A DNA stretch of 64,000 bases from Anaerobaca lacustris (GCF_030012215.1 NZ_JASCXX010000004.1:62001-126000); one strand, 5' to 3'; shown: positions 26,807-35,579, counted from the first letter of the stretch. Notes: generated from the sequence alone by a model not told the origin. Translations and numbers: made by a program.

Positions 26807-29800
26807 TCATCTCAGGCGTGTTATACTATCGCGAATGTCGGCGTCGGAAAGGCCGCTCCTCGGCGCCTGGCCCGACGCCCCTGTACCGAGAGGCAGCGGC
26901 TGTATCTGCGGCGACGACGCACGAACGGTCGTGCCGTCGGGCACCAGATGCGCCGTCACGAATACGGCGATCTCCTTCGATACCTGCGTGCCGTCCGTGT
27001 TCTTGAACAGCCCGCCCAACAGCGGCAGGTTGCTCAGGCCAGGCACGCGCTTATCGGTCTTTCGCGAGCGGCTCTCGGTCAATCCGGCCAGCGCGACGGT
27101 ACCACCGTCCTTGACGGTGACAACGTTCCTGGCAGTGCGCCGGGTCACCACCGGAAGCTGGGTACTGGAGCCACTCGGGATGCTGTCACTGACCTCTGTG
27201 GCCATCTCCAGCGTGATGTCGTTGTTGTCGCCAATCCGCGGCATGATGCTCAATTTCGTCCCGGATTCGATCATCACCATCTCAGACTGCATATAGAACG
27301 TACCCAGGTTGGCCGTCTGCGGCGTCAGGATGTAGTACTCCTCTGTCAGGACGCCGAGTTCCGACATCCGCCCGTCCTGTGCCAGGACCTGCGGATTCGA
27401 GACCACATCCGCCTGGCCGTTCTGCTGGAGCAGGTTCAACGCCATCAACAGGGAGTTCGTGAAGGTCCCATCGGGCGTGTACCCCATCTGGATACCCCAG
27501 GGCCAACTGCCCCCGCCGTTATCGAGGTCGAACGACGTGCCGAAGGCACCCATACTGATCTGCGGCCAACCCCACTCGACGCCGACATTGAGCAGATCGT
27601 TGCGTTCCATCACGACCACGCGGGCATCGAGCAACACGTGTCGTGGTTTGAGATCCAATCGCTTGATCTCGTTGACGATCCGCCGGGCCAGGTCCGGAGG
27701 CGCCGTGACCGACACAACGCGGCTGTTCGGATCGTTGCTGACCCGGACGTAGCTGGTGAAGGCGGACGACAGAAGTTCGGTGACACGCACCGGGACACGG
27801 TAGTTGAGGAACACGTTGTGCGTCTCACTGATCTCCGCAAACGCATCGCTGCCCACGCCGCGATCGGCCACCAGGTAGTAATCCGGCGTCCTCTGGACGA
27901 CGAACGGCGATCCGGCCAGGATGATGCGAAGGGCCGTATCCAGGTCCACTTCGTGCAGGTCGGCGAAGACCTCGCCAAACACATTCGGGTCCGGAACGAT
28001 CGTCACACCCGCCGTCATGGCAACCGTCTGCAACACGGTACGCAGGTCATCGCCCTGGAAGGTGTTGGTGATCGGCATATAGACAAGATACGTATCCCCG
28101 ACGGCCTTGAACTTGTACGATGTCTGTTCCAGAGTCCGCTGCAATGCCAAGGGCACCTGAGCGGGCGTCAGAAGGCTGATGTCGAAATCGATGGAGATCG
28201 GGGTCGGCTTGACCGTCGCATCGACCGCGATCTTCACGCCCGTCTGCTCGTAGATGCGCGTCAGAACGTCCAGCACGGTATACCCTGCCGTGGCAGGAGC
28301 CAGCAGACGACCGGGCTGCGACGGCGTCCGAGTCGGCGGTTGCGACTGCACCGTAGGCAGTTCATCCTCCAATCCCGGCTGAGCATCGGGCCCGTCACTC
28401 AACGTCCGGAGGGCCTGGTTCTCCTGCAACAACCTCTCGATCTCCGTCATCAGGCGCCGTCGCTCGGGGTCCGTCTCGGTGTCCGGTGTCGTGGACATCG
28501 AAGGCGGCTGTTCCACAGGAGTTCGAGCCGGCGGTGTCACATCCGCGGGCCGCTGCGCCGGTGGCGTTGTCCGCGCCGGCGCCGTCCTGTCGATGTTCTC
28601 CGTCACGTTGAGGTACGAAATGCTGGCCGGATCGAACTCAAACCCTTCCTTCGCGAAGACCAGGTCGCCGGTCCAGCCGTAAGGCACCTGAATCGTGTAC
28701 TTGCCCTCGAGGTTCGTGATAGCGGTGGTGCCGCCAGGATCGGCGGTGATGGTCACGCCCTCAATCGGCTCGGTCCCATCGAAGACAATGCTGTCGATGA
28801 TCGTCATCATCCTCACCCTGCCGGTGAAACTGACGTTGGGCACGTTCTGCGCCACCGTCTCCAACATCCGGTTGGCCGGGGTAAAGGTGTACCCATCTCT
28901 CGTCGGCGTGATCCGTCCCCGCCAGCCGTAGTCGACCGACAACTGGTATTCGCCGTTGCCGTCGGTGATGGCGGTCCCGCCGTTGTTGTCGGCGACGACG
29001 TTCACGTTTGCCACCGGACCGGTCTCAGACATGACCTTTCCGGAAACCGTCAACTGAATGGCGCTGGCCTGGAAGTCCTGGCTCATCTGAGAGATGAGCA
29101 ATTCCTCATAGGACCGGCTGCCGGGCTCAAACGTATATCCCGGCCTCCTCGGGGTCACCGTGCCCTTCCACTTGTGCGGCACGATGGCGCTGTACGATCC
29201 GTCCGCTCCGGTCACGGGTCGATTCGGCAAACCGTCCATCATGACGTTTGCCAGCCCGACGTTGCCGGAGATCGTGTACGTGATGGGGGTGCCCTTGAAG
29301 TTCTGGTTCGTCCGATCGGCCGTGATGGAACTGAACATCAAATTGCCCGGATCGAAAGACCAACCCTCCTTCACGGGGGTAACCGTGCCGGACCAGGCGT
29401 ACTCGACCTTGACCGTGTAGAAGCCGGTGGCGTCACTGGTCGGGTCGCCCGGCAGCCCTTCGAGCTTGACGCCGCCGGTGCCGGTGTTGCCGGAGATGGT
29501 CAGTTGAACGATCTCCGCACTGTAGTTTTCGTTTTCGCGGTCGACCACCACCTTGGTATAGGCCTTGCTGGCCGGTTTGAAGGTGTATCCCGCCCGCACC
29601 GGCGTGACCTTGCCGTCCCAGCCGTAAGGGACGCTGACCGCATAGGAACCATCCATGTCCGTCATGGGATTATCAGGCAGCCCTTCCAGCGTCACACCCG
29701 GCAGACCGACCGAGCCGCTGATGCGGAACATGGACACATGCGCGGTGTAGTTCTCGTTGGTCCGTGGCTCGAGAACATCGCTGTAGTCCTTGCTGGACGG

Positions 29801-30517
29801 GGTGAACGTGTGTCCATCCTTCGTGGGAGTGACCGTTCCCGACCAGCCGTAGGGGACCTCGACTCGATAGGTACCGCCGCCGGCCGTGACCGGATTGCCG
29901 GGCAGGCCTTTCATCGTCACGCCTTCGGCGCCGGCCGAGCCGGAGATGGTGAACCGAACCTCCTTCGCCACGTAGGTCTCGCTGCGGAGATCCCTCTCAA
30001 CCGGGGCGTACACCTTGGAACCAGGCTCGAATTGGTAGCCGATCTTCTCGGGGATCACCATTCCGCTCCAGCCGTACTCGACCGTCGTGCTGAAACGCCC
30101 GGATGCATCGGTGACCGGGTTGTCGGGGAAGCCATTCATGGTCACGCCCGGCTGACCCACCGAACCGGAGACAGTGAACTTCATCAGGTCCGCCGAATAG
30201 TTCTCATTGCTCTGATCCGCCTTGACGTTCTGATAGCTCTTCTGTTTGGGCTCGAACGTATACCCCGTCTTGACCGGCTGGACGGTTCCGCTCCAGTTAT
30301 AGTTCACCTCAGCGGTGTAAACACCGTTTTCATCGGACGTTGGCTCCCCAGGCAGCCCCTGCATCGTGACCCCCGGCAGCCCCACGTTGCCCGAGATGGT
30401 GAACGTCTTCATCCTGGCCACGGTCCCTTGACTGTACGTCGCCGGCGTGAACCACGACATCACGCAGAGGAACATCACCCCGCCCGATAAAATCTTACCG
30501 ATATGTTGCCTTGCCAT
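26807..30517 (-). CDS. Secretin with eight N-terminal Ig/CNA-like modules
   Basis: 1236 residues. A signal peptide (GGVMFLCVMSWFTPATYS) is followed by eight modules of about 75 residues with the pattern FTISGxVGxPGVTMxGLP, YGWSGTVTP, GYTFxPxSKxY, like CarboxypepD-reg/CNA-B beta-sandwich repeats (residues about 37-645). A proline-rich linker with a short coiled coil (RRLMTEIERLLQENQALR) leads to secretin N-domains and the secretin core: VVSNPQVLAQDGR, VVTRRTARNVVTVKDGGTVA, LAGLTESRSRKTDKRVPGLS and LPLLGGLFKN, close to GspD/PilQ. Secretins form outer-membrane rings. No ATPase or inner-membrane platform gene is nearby, and repeats at this end of a secretin are unusual. Confidence 0.88.
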   Translation of the reverse strand: MARQHIGKILSGGVMFLCVMSWFTPATYSQGTVARMKTFTISGNVGLPGVTMQGLPGEPTSDENGVYTAEVNYNWSGTVQPVKTGYTFEPKQKSYQNVKADQSNENYSADLMKFTVSGSVGQPGVTMNGFPDNPVTDASGRFSTTVEYGWSGMVIPEKIGYQFEPGSKVYAPVERDLRSETYVAKEVRFTISGSAGAEGVTMKGLPGNPVTAGGGTYRVEVPYGWSGTVTPTKDGHTFTPSSKDYSDVLEPRTNENYTAHVSMFRISGSVGLPGVTLEGLPDNPMTDMDGSYAVSVPYGWDGKVTPVRAGYTFKPASKAYTKVVVDRENENYSAEIVQLTISGNTGTGGVKLEGLPGDPTSDATGFYTVKVEYAWSGTVTPVKEGWSFDPGNLMFSSITADRTNQNFKGTPITYTISGNVGLANVMMDGLPNRPVTGADGSYSAIVPHKWKGTVTPRRPGYTFEPGSRSYEELLISQMSQDFQASAIQLTVSGKVMSETGPVANVNVVADNNGGTAITDGNGEYQLSVDYGWRGRITPTRDGYTFTPANRMLETVAQNVPNVSFTGRVRMMTIIDSIVFDGTEPIEGVTITADPGGTTAITNLEGKYTIQVPYGWTGDLVFAKEGFEFDPASISYLNVTENIDRTAPARTTPPAQRPADVTPPARTPVEQPPSMSTTPDTETDPERRRLMTEIERLLQENQALRTLSDGPDAQPGLEDELPTVQSQPPTRTPSQPGRLLAPATAGYTVLDVLTRIYEQTGVKIAVDATVKPTPISIDFDISLLTPAQVPLALQRTLEQTSYKFKAVGDTYLVYMPITNTFQGDDLRTVLQTVAMTAGVTIVPDPNVFGEVFADLHEVDLDTALRIILAGSPFVVQRTPDYYLVADRGVGSDAFAEISETHNVFLNYRVPVRVTELLSSAFTSYVRVSNDPNSRVVSVTAPPDLARRIVNEIKRLDLKPRHVLLDARVVVMERNDLLNVGVEWGWPQISMGAFGTSFDLDNGGGSWPWGIQMGYTPDGTFTNSLLMALNLLQQNGQADVVSNPQVLAQDGRMSELGVLTEEYYILTPQTANLGTFYMQSEMVMIESGTKLSIMPRIGDNNDITLEMATEVSDSIPSGSSTQLPVVTRRTARNVVTVKDGGTVALAGLTESRSRKTDKRVPGLSNLPLLGGLFKNTDGTQVSKEIAVFVTAHLVPDGTTVRASSPQIQPLPLGTGASGQAPRSGLSDADIRDSITRLR
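28580..30409 (-). repeat. Tandem array encoding eight Ig/CNA-like modules
   Basis: Aligned positions at the start of the first seven modules fall at 30395, 30170, 29945, 29720, 29495, 29270 and 29045, exactly 225 bases (75 codons) apart. An eighth, more divergent module follows after a 246-base step. The protein motif is kept but DNA differs between copies, so this is an old, selected array, not a recent slippage product. Confidence 0.88.
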
Positions 30518-30623
30518 AGGTCAACGTCCCTTTCTGTAGCCGCATATCCGCCATCCCACGGCTTTCCCACATCTATCGGCAATCCTGCGCCCTGGTTTAA
30601 GCAAGAACCGCCCCCGCGGCATG

Positions 30624-32465
30624 CTACAACTGAATCTGGATCGGGCCCCCGACATCGTCGAGTGACACGCCCTCAACCACTTTTCTTCCACCCTCATCCT
30701 TAATGCGGATGGCTGCTTGACGTTGAGCGGATGCCCCCCCGGCGTATTGCAGTACGGCCGTCAGATAGTACGTCTTGTCCGGCGGAACCGAGGCCACATC
30801 CAAAACCGCTGTGAACTCGCGCCTCTCCAGAGGCAGCATACTGGCCCTCTGATTGGCGGTCCCACTGCTCATCTGGAGATTCCGCCATGTTGCCCCCGTC
30901 GTGCCGGCGGCGGCCATCTCGGTCAGGTAGAGACGGCAGCGGGGCAGCACGTGCACGTTGCCGATGTTCGAGAACGCAGCGGTGACGATATACCGTGCCG
31001 GCCCCGATTCGACGTACCTCAACTGGTCGTCTTTGACACGAGGGGCCCCTTGGACTCCCTGCGTGTTCAGATAGATCAGACCCTCCGTGCTGCCCGCGAC
31101 CTGCCCGCTGTCATACGTGGCATTCAGTCGGAGCGTCGCATAGTAGTGCGGCAGAGGGTTGGCCAGATTCGTCGGCATACTGGAGACGATTCTCAGGTTC
31201 TGCCGGCCGTACCCCCGCAATGTGAACTGCGTCGGTTGGACCGTCACCCAATCCACGCACCCGAAGTCCTGACCCCTGATGCTGTTGCCTTGTTCATCCA
31301 CGAAGGCCCGAACGGTCATGTGGTCCGGCAGCAGCAGCGCTGCGTCGACCGTCACCGGGTCTTCGGACGCGTTGGCGACCTGCATGGTGGTCATCCGCGT
31401 GGCTCCGGGCATGACGTCAAGAGGCACGTCTCTCGGGTCCAGATCGAGCGCCGCATCCAACACGAATGGCCTGGAGCCTGCGTCGCCCGAGAACTCGATC
31501 TCTCGTCGGATCGTGCCGGCCACGCGCCGGTTGACGTAGAGCGCCCCCTCGACCCTGTATTTGCCCGACGGCAACTGCCGCCCAATGTCCTGCTGAAGAT
31601 TGACCTTGACGCCGGGAAGGACGCCCGCGTCGGGGTATTCGATCTCCGCGATCCTCTGCCAGTGCCCCCCTCTCTCACCATAGACGCGGGTGACTCCGAC
31701 CACTCGCACATAGGTCCGCCCAACATTGTCGATCGTCAGGCTGACCAGAGTCGCCGATGGATCGAAATCACTGGCCTCTCGAAATGTCAGATCGGCGTTG
31801 ATCAGCTTGATGTCATCGCGCACCGCACGGCCCTGTGCAGTGATGATCACCGGAACCAGGAACTGAAGGACCACAGGTGTTTGCACTCCCGTGTCCTCGT
31901 CGACCACGGTCATTCTGGTCTGGGCGACCAGGGCGGCAGCATAGTCACCCTGCACGCCGGGGGGCACCTGGACCCAGAGATTCATCGTCTTGCGCTCAAG
32001 AGGCCGCAAATCCACGGAATCCACGTCCAGGCGGAGCCACCCGGCACAACTGCGGATTTTCGACACGTCCACCCGAACCGGCTGATCGTCGGTGCCGGCA
32101 TTGACCCATCGCGCGCCGTTCGGGTCGGCGATCACCTGGGCATCCGGCTCGATCGTCTGCCATATCCCCAGCGAATCCTGGGTCAGGTCCAGCAACCGCA
32201 GATCGATGGTCGCCGGGGTGGTCGTGCTCTGGTTCTCAATGGCGAACGAGGTCACCGTCCGCTTGTTCGGATACGTCGCCAGGTTGACCCGCATCGGCTG
32301 GACCATGAACTGCCCAAGAGCCGAACCGCATGTGACCAGGACCAGCGACAAGATCCCCATGAGCCGGGCCGGCGACCATGCGCCGGCACGACGCACAGGC
32401 CGTGCCTGATGCCCTGAGGGGTGCAAATCCATTCGCGTCGATCGCTTGTCACGTGCACTTGCCAT
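30624..32465 (-). CDS. Secreted chaperone-like (PapD/CsuC-type?) beta-sandwich protein
   Basis: 613 residues from the ATG at 32465; the frame is open for 84 more codons upstream, but those cover the promoter and leader. A basic n-region is followed by a signal segment LMGILSLVLVTCGSALGQ. The mature start, FMVQPMRVNLATYPNKRTVT then FAIENQST, is the pattern of periplasmic pilus chaperones (PapD/CsuC). A second copy-like domain begins DVPLDVMPGATRMTTMQVAN. At over 600 residues it is much longer than classic chaperones (about 240), so it may be a scaffold or a double chaperone. It is 106 bases before the secretin. Function inferred from fold-like pattern and position. Confidence 0.65.
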   Translation of the reverse strand: MASARDKRSTRMDLHPSGHQARPVRRAGAWSPARLMGILSLVLVTCGSALGQFMVQPMRVNLATYPNKRTVTSFAIENQSTTTPATIDLRLLDLTQDSLGIWQTIEPDAQVIADPNGARWVNAGTDDQPVRVDVSKIRSCAGWLRLDVDSVDLRPLERKTMNLWVQVPPGVQGDYAAALVAQTRMTVVDEDTGVQTPVVLQFLVPVIITAQGRAVRDDIKLINADLTFREASDFDPSATLVSLTIDNVGRTYVRVVGVTRVYGERGGHWQRIAEIEYPDAGVLPGVKVNLQQDIGRQLPSGKYRVEGALYVNRRVAGTIRREIEFSGDAGSRPFVLDAALDLDPRDVPLDVMPGATRMTTMQVANASEDPVTVDAALLLPDHMTVRAFVDEQGNSIRGQDFGCVDWVTVQPTQFTLRGYGRQNLRIVSSMPTNLANPLPHYYATLRLNATYDSGQVAGSTEGLIYLNTQGVQGAPRVKDDQLRYVESGPARYIVTAAFSNIGNVHVLPRCRLYLTEMAAAGTTGATWRNLQMSSGTANQRASMLPLERREFTAVLDVASVPPDKTYYLTAVLQYAGGASAQRQAAIRIKDEGGRKVVEGVSLDDVGGPIQIQL

Positions 32466-32688
32466 ACTGCATCTCTCACAAGTTGTCTCTCTTGCCGATC
32501 TCGGACGCATGGTCCGTGCCCTGATCCCGGACCAATTACGCTGTTTTTCACCTTTTCGGCATTCCAAACAAGGCACTTGCCCCGTTTCTTGTGATTTCCC
32601 CATGAACCACCCCCAAATCAACCATGCCGCCCCGCAATGGGAACCTGCCTTCCCGGTACCCAAAAATGCCCTGGATTTCACACTGCCC

Positions 32689-32717
32689 AGACTACCAAAA
32701 TCCCCTTTGTTTGTCAA
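32689..32717 (-). promoter_or_regulatory. Promoter of the chaperone-like/secretin genes
   Basis: Minus strand TTGACA (32717-32712), 17-base spacer, TAGTCT (32694-32689). Leader of about 215 bases to the start at 32465. The leader is unusually long and G-rich; no known riboswitch recognised. Confidence 0.6.
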
Positions 32718-32937
32718 TACCCAATTTGCCTATAGCCCCTTTTTTGCTGTAGTTAGAACGCATTGGGCCCCCCTCTGGCAAGTCGCTCTGAGCCGGCCAG
32801 TCACGGCTTCGGCCCTGCAAGGCCCCGGAAGCTCGCACTTATGGGAACTTCCCACGGACGAGCAACAGATCGAGCCGGCCGTTCCCCCCGAAAAAAGCCA
32901 GCAGAACAATGCCGGCAACCCCCACATGCGGAAAATA

Positions 32938-32978
32938 GAAAAAGGGGAGAGATGGACGCATTCATCCAACCCTCCCCT
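32938..32978 (-). terminator. Intrinsic terminator after the 162-residue secreted protein gene
   Basis: Minus strand GGGGAG..CTCCCC stem (32977-32972 / 32949-32944), extended by GGATG/CATCC, followed by five T. About 95 bases past the stop at 33069. It means the small secreted protein can be made separately from, and more than, the secretin. Confidence 0.75.
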
Positions 32979-33068
32979 CTTCATTCATCTCTCGGCAACG
33001 CCAACCGCGACGCCCAATCCGGCTTTCACCAAAGCACGCGCCTCTGTCGGCATATCTACCGAGTCAGA

Positions 33069-33557
33069 CTACGGCAGACCCTGAGGGGCAACCTTCAGCG
33101 TAACGGTCGCAACCTGCACGTCCTTGGTGCCACCAAGGAAACCGCCGGTGCCCAGCTCAACGTCTTTGGCCACTGCCTTGACGGTGACGGTGCCACCACC
33201 AGCCGACAACGTGTTCGGGGTCACGCTGGACTCGAGACCACCCGCCCAGCTCCCGACCTTCGAGATCGAGGTGCTCAGCTGCATATCGAAGTTGCACTGG
33301 ATCGCGACGTCGGTCTGACCTTCGTAGCGGTGCTTGCCAGCGCCGGCCGCACTTGTCTGCGCCAGCTTGATCTTCAGCTTGTCCTGATCCTTGATGAGGA
33401 CCCAATACCCGATGTCCATCAGGACCGGGATCTTCGTGATGTCTTGCGTTGCCCACACGGTCGGCCAGTTGGTCAGCTTGATCTCGCCAGCCGGGGCCAT
33501 CGAGGCAAGCAGAGCAACCAACGCCACTGCAAGAAGACTTTTCTTCAACATCTTCAC
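33069..33557 (-). CDS. Small secreted beta-rich protein, candidate fibre subunit
   Basis: 162 residues with a clear signal peptide (MLKKSLLAVALVALLASMAP, cleavage at AGE); start supported by GAAAGGAAG. The mature protein is strand-rich and low in helix: IKLTNWPTVWATQDITKIPV, QCNFDMQLSTSI, GGGTVTVKAVAKDV and a last strand VQVATVTLKVAP. That layout, an Ig-like domain ending in an alternating strand, is seen in major fimbrial subunits. It has its own terminator and lies between a second such protein and the chaperone-like gene. No family assigned; a structural subunit role is inferred. Confidence 0.62.
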   Translation of the reverse strand: MKMLKKSLLAVALVALLASMAPAGEIKLTNWPTVWATQDITKIPVLMDIGYWVLIKDQDKLKIKLAQTSAAGAGKHRYEGQTDVAIQCNFDMQLSTSISKVGSWAGGLESSVTPNTLSAGGGTVTVKAVAKDVELGTGGFLGGTKDVQVATVTLKVAPQGLP

Positions 33558-34012
33558 TTCCTTTCTAACTTAACCCTCGCTCCGAAATGGCCGGTCCGGC
33601 CCAGTGGAGCTAAACCCAGAAAATCCGGCTAGGCACCACAAACACCTAAGCCACATTCAGCAGCAGGCAACGCTCATTCACTGACCAGTTCGGATCTGCC
33701 CGCTCCTTGTCCGAAAGGCCGTGGCCCAGAGTTCAAATTCGACCTGCGATTTTCATTCCCACTTGGCATTTGACATCATTCGGCCGCCATGAGGGGGCCA
33801 ACCTCTCTTGACGGCTCGCAAGCGGCCACACGCCTGCGAGATGTCATTGCGTCATCACCGTACCTCCTTTCTCCCCCATCCCAAGTAGAGGGGGCCTCTA
33901 TTGGGGATAGCACCTTTCCATAGGTCCTGGGCAATGTACTATTTTGCCGATGAACACTTTGTTTGCCCGACGGAATTACTCACGCACTCTTGAGCCATTA
34001 CACACTCTTTGG
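33558..34012 (-). promoter_or_regulatory. Long leader/intergenic region with hairpin and mini-ORF
   Basis: 455 bases without a gene. Seen on the minus strand: a 14-bp imperfect hairpin (about 33881-33911, two mismatches) after the 153-residue gene, without a T-run; then a perfect AGGAGG (33868-33863) followed by ATG ACG CAA stop (33855-33844). No -35/-10 pair stands out. The region is long enough to act as a regulatory leader for the subunit gene at 33557. Confidence 0.4.
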
Positions 34013-34474
34013 TCAGGATCCCGGCATCACCGTGATAACCAAGGCGCCACCGTAACGGCCCTGTGGATACCGCTCTGCGCCTTTGACCTTCACCAGAAGG
34101 TTGAGCCCCACGTCCTCGCCAGCCAACGACGTTGGTCTCGGCGAATGGGCCACGGCTACCCGGCCCTTCTCAATGGGAACCTCCTGTCCGTTGACCGCCA
34201 CCGACAGATCCGCTGCCGATATCACTGCCTTGCCCTTCTCATGGCGGAAACTCTCGAACGTAGCCGCAACATGATACGGACAATTCGCCACGACCCGCGC
34301 CCACAACTGAACCTGAAATGACCGCGGCGCAGGTCCCCACACCGTTCCCAACTTCGCCGGCGCACCCTGAAACGACACACTCACAAAGGGCGACGCCATG
34401 TTCATCGCGGAGGCAGCGTCCGAAACCGCCAGACACGCCGCGAAGACCACAAAAGTCTTTGCCAGATTTCTCAT
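34013..34474 (-). CDS. Small secreted beta-rich protein, candidate second fibre subunit
   Basis: 153 residues, GGGGGGTGA ribosome site, signal peptide AKTFVVFAACLAVSDAASA. The mature part has NCPYHVAATFESFRHEKGKA in the middle and ends QGRYGGALVITVMPGS, reminiscent of spore-coat-U / CsuA-like pilins, where a Cys and a G-x-Y-x(G/D)-x-V-T-V last strand are typical. It is the first gene of the leftward set, downstream of two good promoters. An adaptor, tip or minor subunit is likely. No family claimed with certainty. Confidence 0.6.
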   Translation of the reverse strand: MRNLAKTFVVFAACLAVSDAASAMNMASPFVSVSFQGAPAKLGTVWGPAPRSFQVQLWARVVANCPYHVAATFESFRHEKGKAVISAADLSVAVNGQEVPIEKGRVAVAHSPRPTSLAGEDVGLNLLVKVKGAERYPQGRYGGALVITVMPGS

Positions 34475-34810
34475 TTTGTCACCCCCCTGTACTCAGCACA
34501 CGCCACCGACTCCGGCCTGCGCAATTGTCCCCTGGCAACACCTATCAAGAACTACTCGCTCAGTTGTCTGAGAGCTACCTCCGTCCCGCCCAAGGCCCTC
34601 CGTCTGCCGACAGACAAGACCTAACGTGCGCGACCGTGTGAGAGCTGAAAAGTGCCGAAAAAGGACGAGCCAGCCAAGCGTCTGCCCCTCGCCCCCCTCA
34701 CTTTCTCACTCTCCTTACCCTTCCTGACAAGCGTGCCGAAGCCGTCCATCCGCTCAAATCAGAACCAACAACAAAGCAATTGACATGCACGGCATCAGCC
34801 TATCTATCCC

Positions 34811-34839
34811 AAAGTACCACTTTTCAGTGTTGATGTCAA
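34811..34839 (-). promoter_or_regulatory. Promoter P2 of the fibre-like locus
   Basis: Minus strand TTGACA (34839-34834), 17-base spacer, TACTTT (34816-34811). About 335 bases upstream of the start at 34474. Confidence 0.55.
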
Positions 34840-34897
34840 GTATATTTTTCTCCCAAGCCCCACTTGACACATCTCCTGTAAGCTTCTCATGCTACTC

Positions 34898-34926
34898 AGT
34901 TTACCCATCTCCACCTCCAATGTCAA
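34898..34926 (-). promoter_or_regulatory. Promoter P1 of the fibre-like locus
   Basis: Minus strand TTGACA (34926-34921), 17-base spacer, TAAACT (34903-34898). In tandem with P2, in an AT-rich segment that stands out from the surrounding GC-rich DNA. Confidence 0.6.
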
Positions 34927-35579
34927 CCAAATAACAAGGCATTTTACGAGACTTGCGAAAACTTCCGGACCACTGAGGCCGTGCTCTCCGACTCCTGGCG
35001 GCCCGTGGCACCTAGGCAACAGACCGATAATGGGACGGTCTTCAAGGTTGCCCAGACCGGCACGGTTCACACCGCCGGACCGCCCGGGTCGAGCCACGGA
35101 TCGACGCTTCCCGGTAAGCCGGGCCCTCCGACTGTCCCGCCAAGCGTACAAACACCCTTCCAAGTAGTAGGACTTGGTTACGGCGATATCGGAACGCATA
35201 TGTCGCCAGCAGGCGAACAGCGGTTGCACAGGGGCCGTCTGCGCCGCGAGAATATCTGGAGGGGCGATAATCCGCTTGCGTATACCTGTGACACAAATTA
35301 CACTCTTCCCACGGCTCGGTCCCGCCGCGGGACCGGCTGAATACGCGATCATTGAGGTCAATCAAGCCATGTGTGAGAGCGGCAGCAGCAGCCTGACCGT
35401 CACGGAACCATCGGGCGACGACCCTGGACCGTGTCGCAGCAGAGCGGCCCAACTGCGCGGAACGAGCCTGACGGCGGGAGGTGAGATGGCCTAACCCCAC
35501 CTTCGCCCCCCCCGGCTGCCCCCTGGGCCTGTCCGTTCCGCCTTTGCGGCCCTGCCCCTGGACAGGAAGGAAGGCAGCC
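34927..35579. other. Non-coding region upstream of mgtE
   Basis: No gene found; the open frames here have no family-like sequence. A CGGTCCC/GGGACCG hairpin lies at 35317-35335. At 35477-35494 a strong GGGAGGTGAG is followed by ATG GCC TAA, a two-codon mini-ORF about 90 bases before mgtE. The Mg-sensing M-box core was looked for and not found. The remainder (34475-34810) is the leader of the fibre-like locus. Confidence 0.5.

Noticed and set aside
26738-30490. A 1250-codon open frame on the plus strand opposite the secretin
   Set aside because: It mirrors the secretin in high-GC codon use, is rich in Arg/His/Gly with no family motif, and has no ribosome site. It is an antisense shadow of the repeat array.
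32466-32717. 84-residue N-terminal extension of the chaperone-like protein, with Cys pairs
   Set aside because: It would start inside the -35 element; the signal peptide lies after the ATG at 32465.
34900-35000. tmRNA- or SRP-like fragments (CCATCTCCACC; GTCCGGAAG)
   Set aside because: Short matches only; no tag peptide, no conserved helices, wrong context.
34804-35361. A 185-codon minus-strand frame upstream of mgtE
   Set aside because: It crosses two good promoters and has no domain or composition typical of a protein.
35341-35579. M-box magnesium riboswitch ahead of mgtE
   Set aside because: The GGTGAGGCTCC and GCTGCTGCCCAGAAATG cores are absent; only a GGAGGTGAG ribosome-like site is seen.
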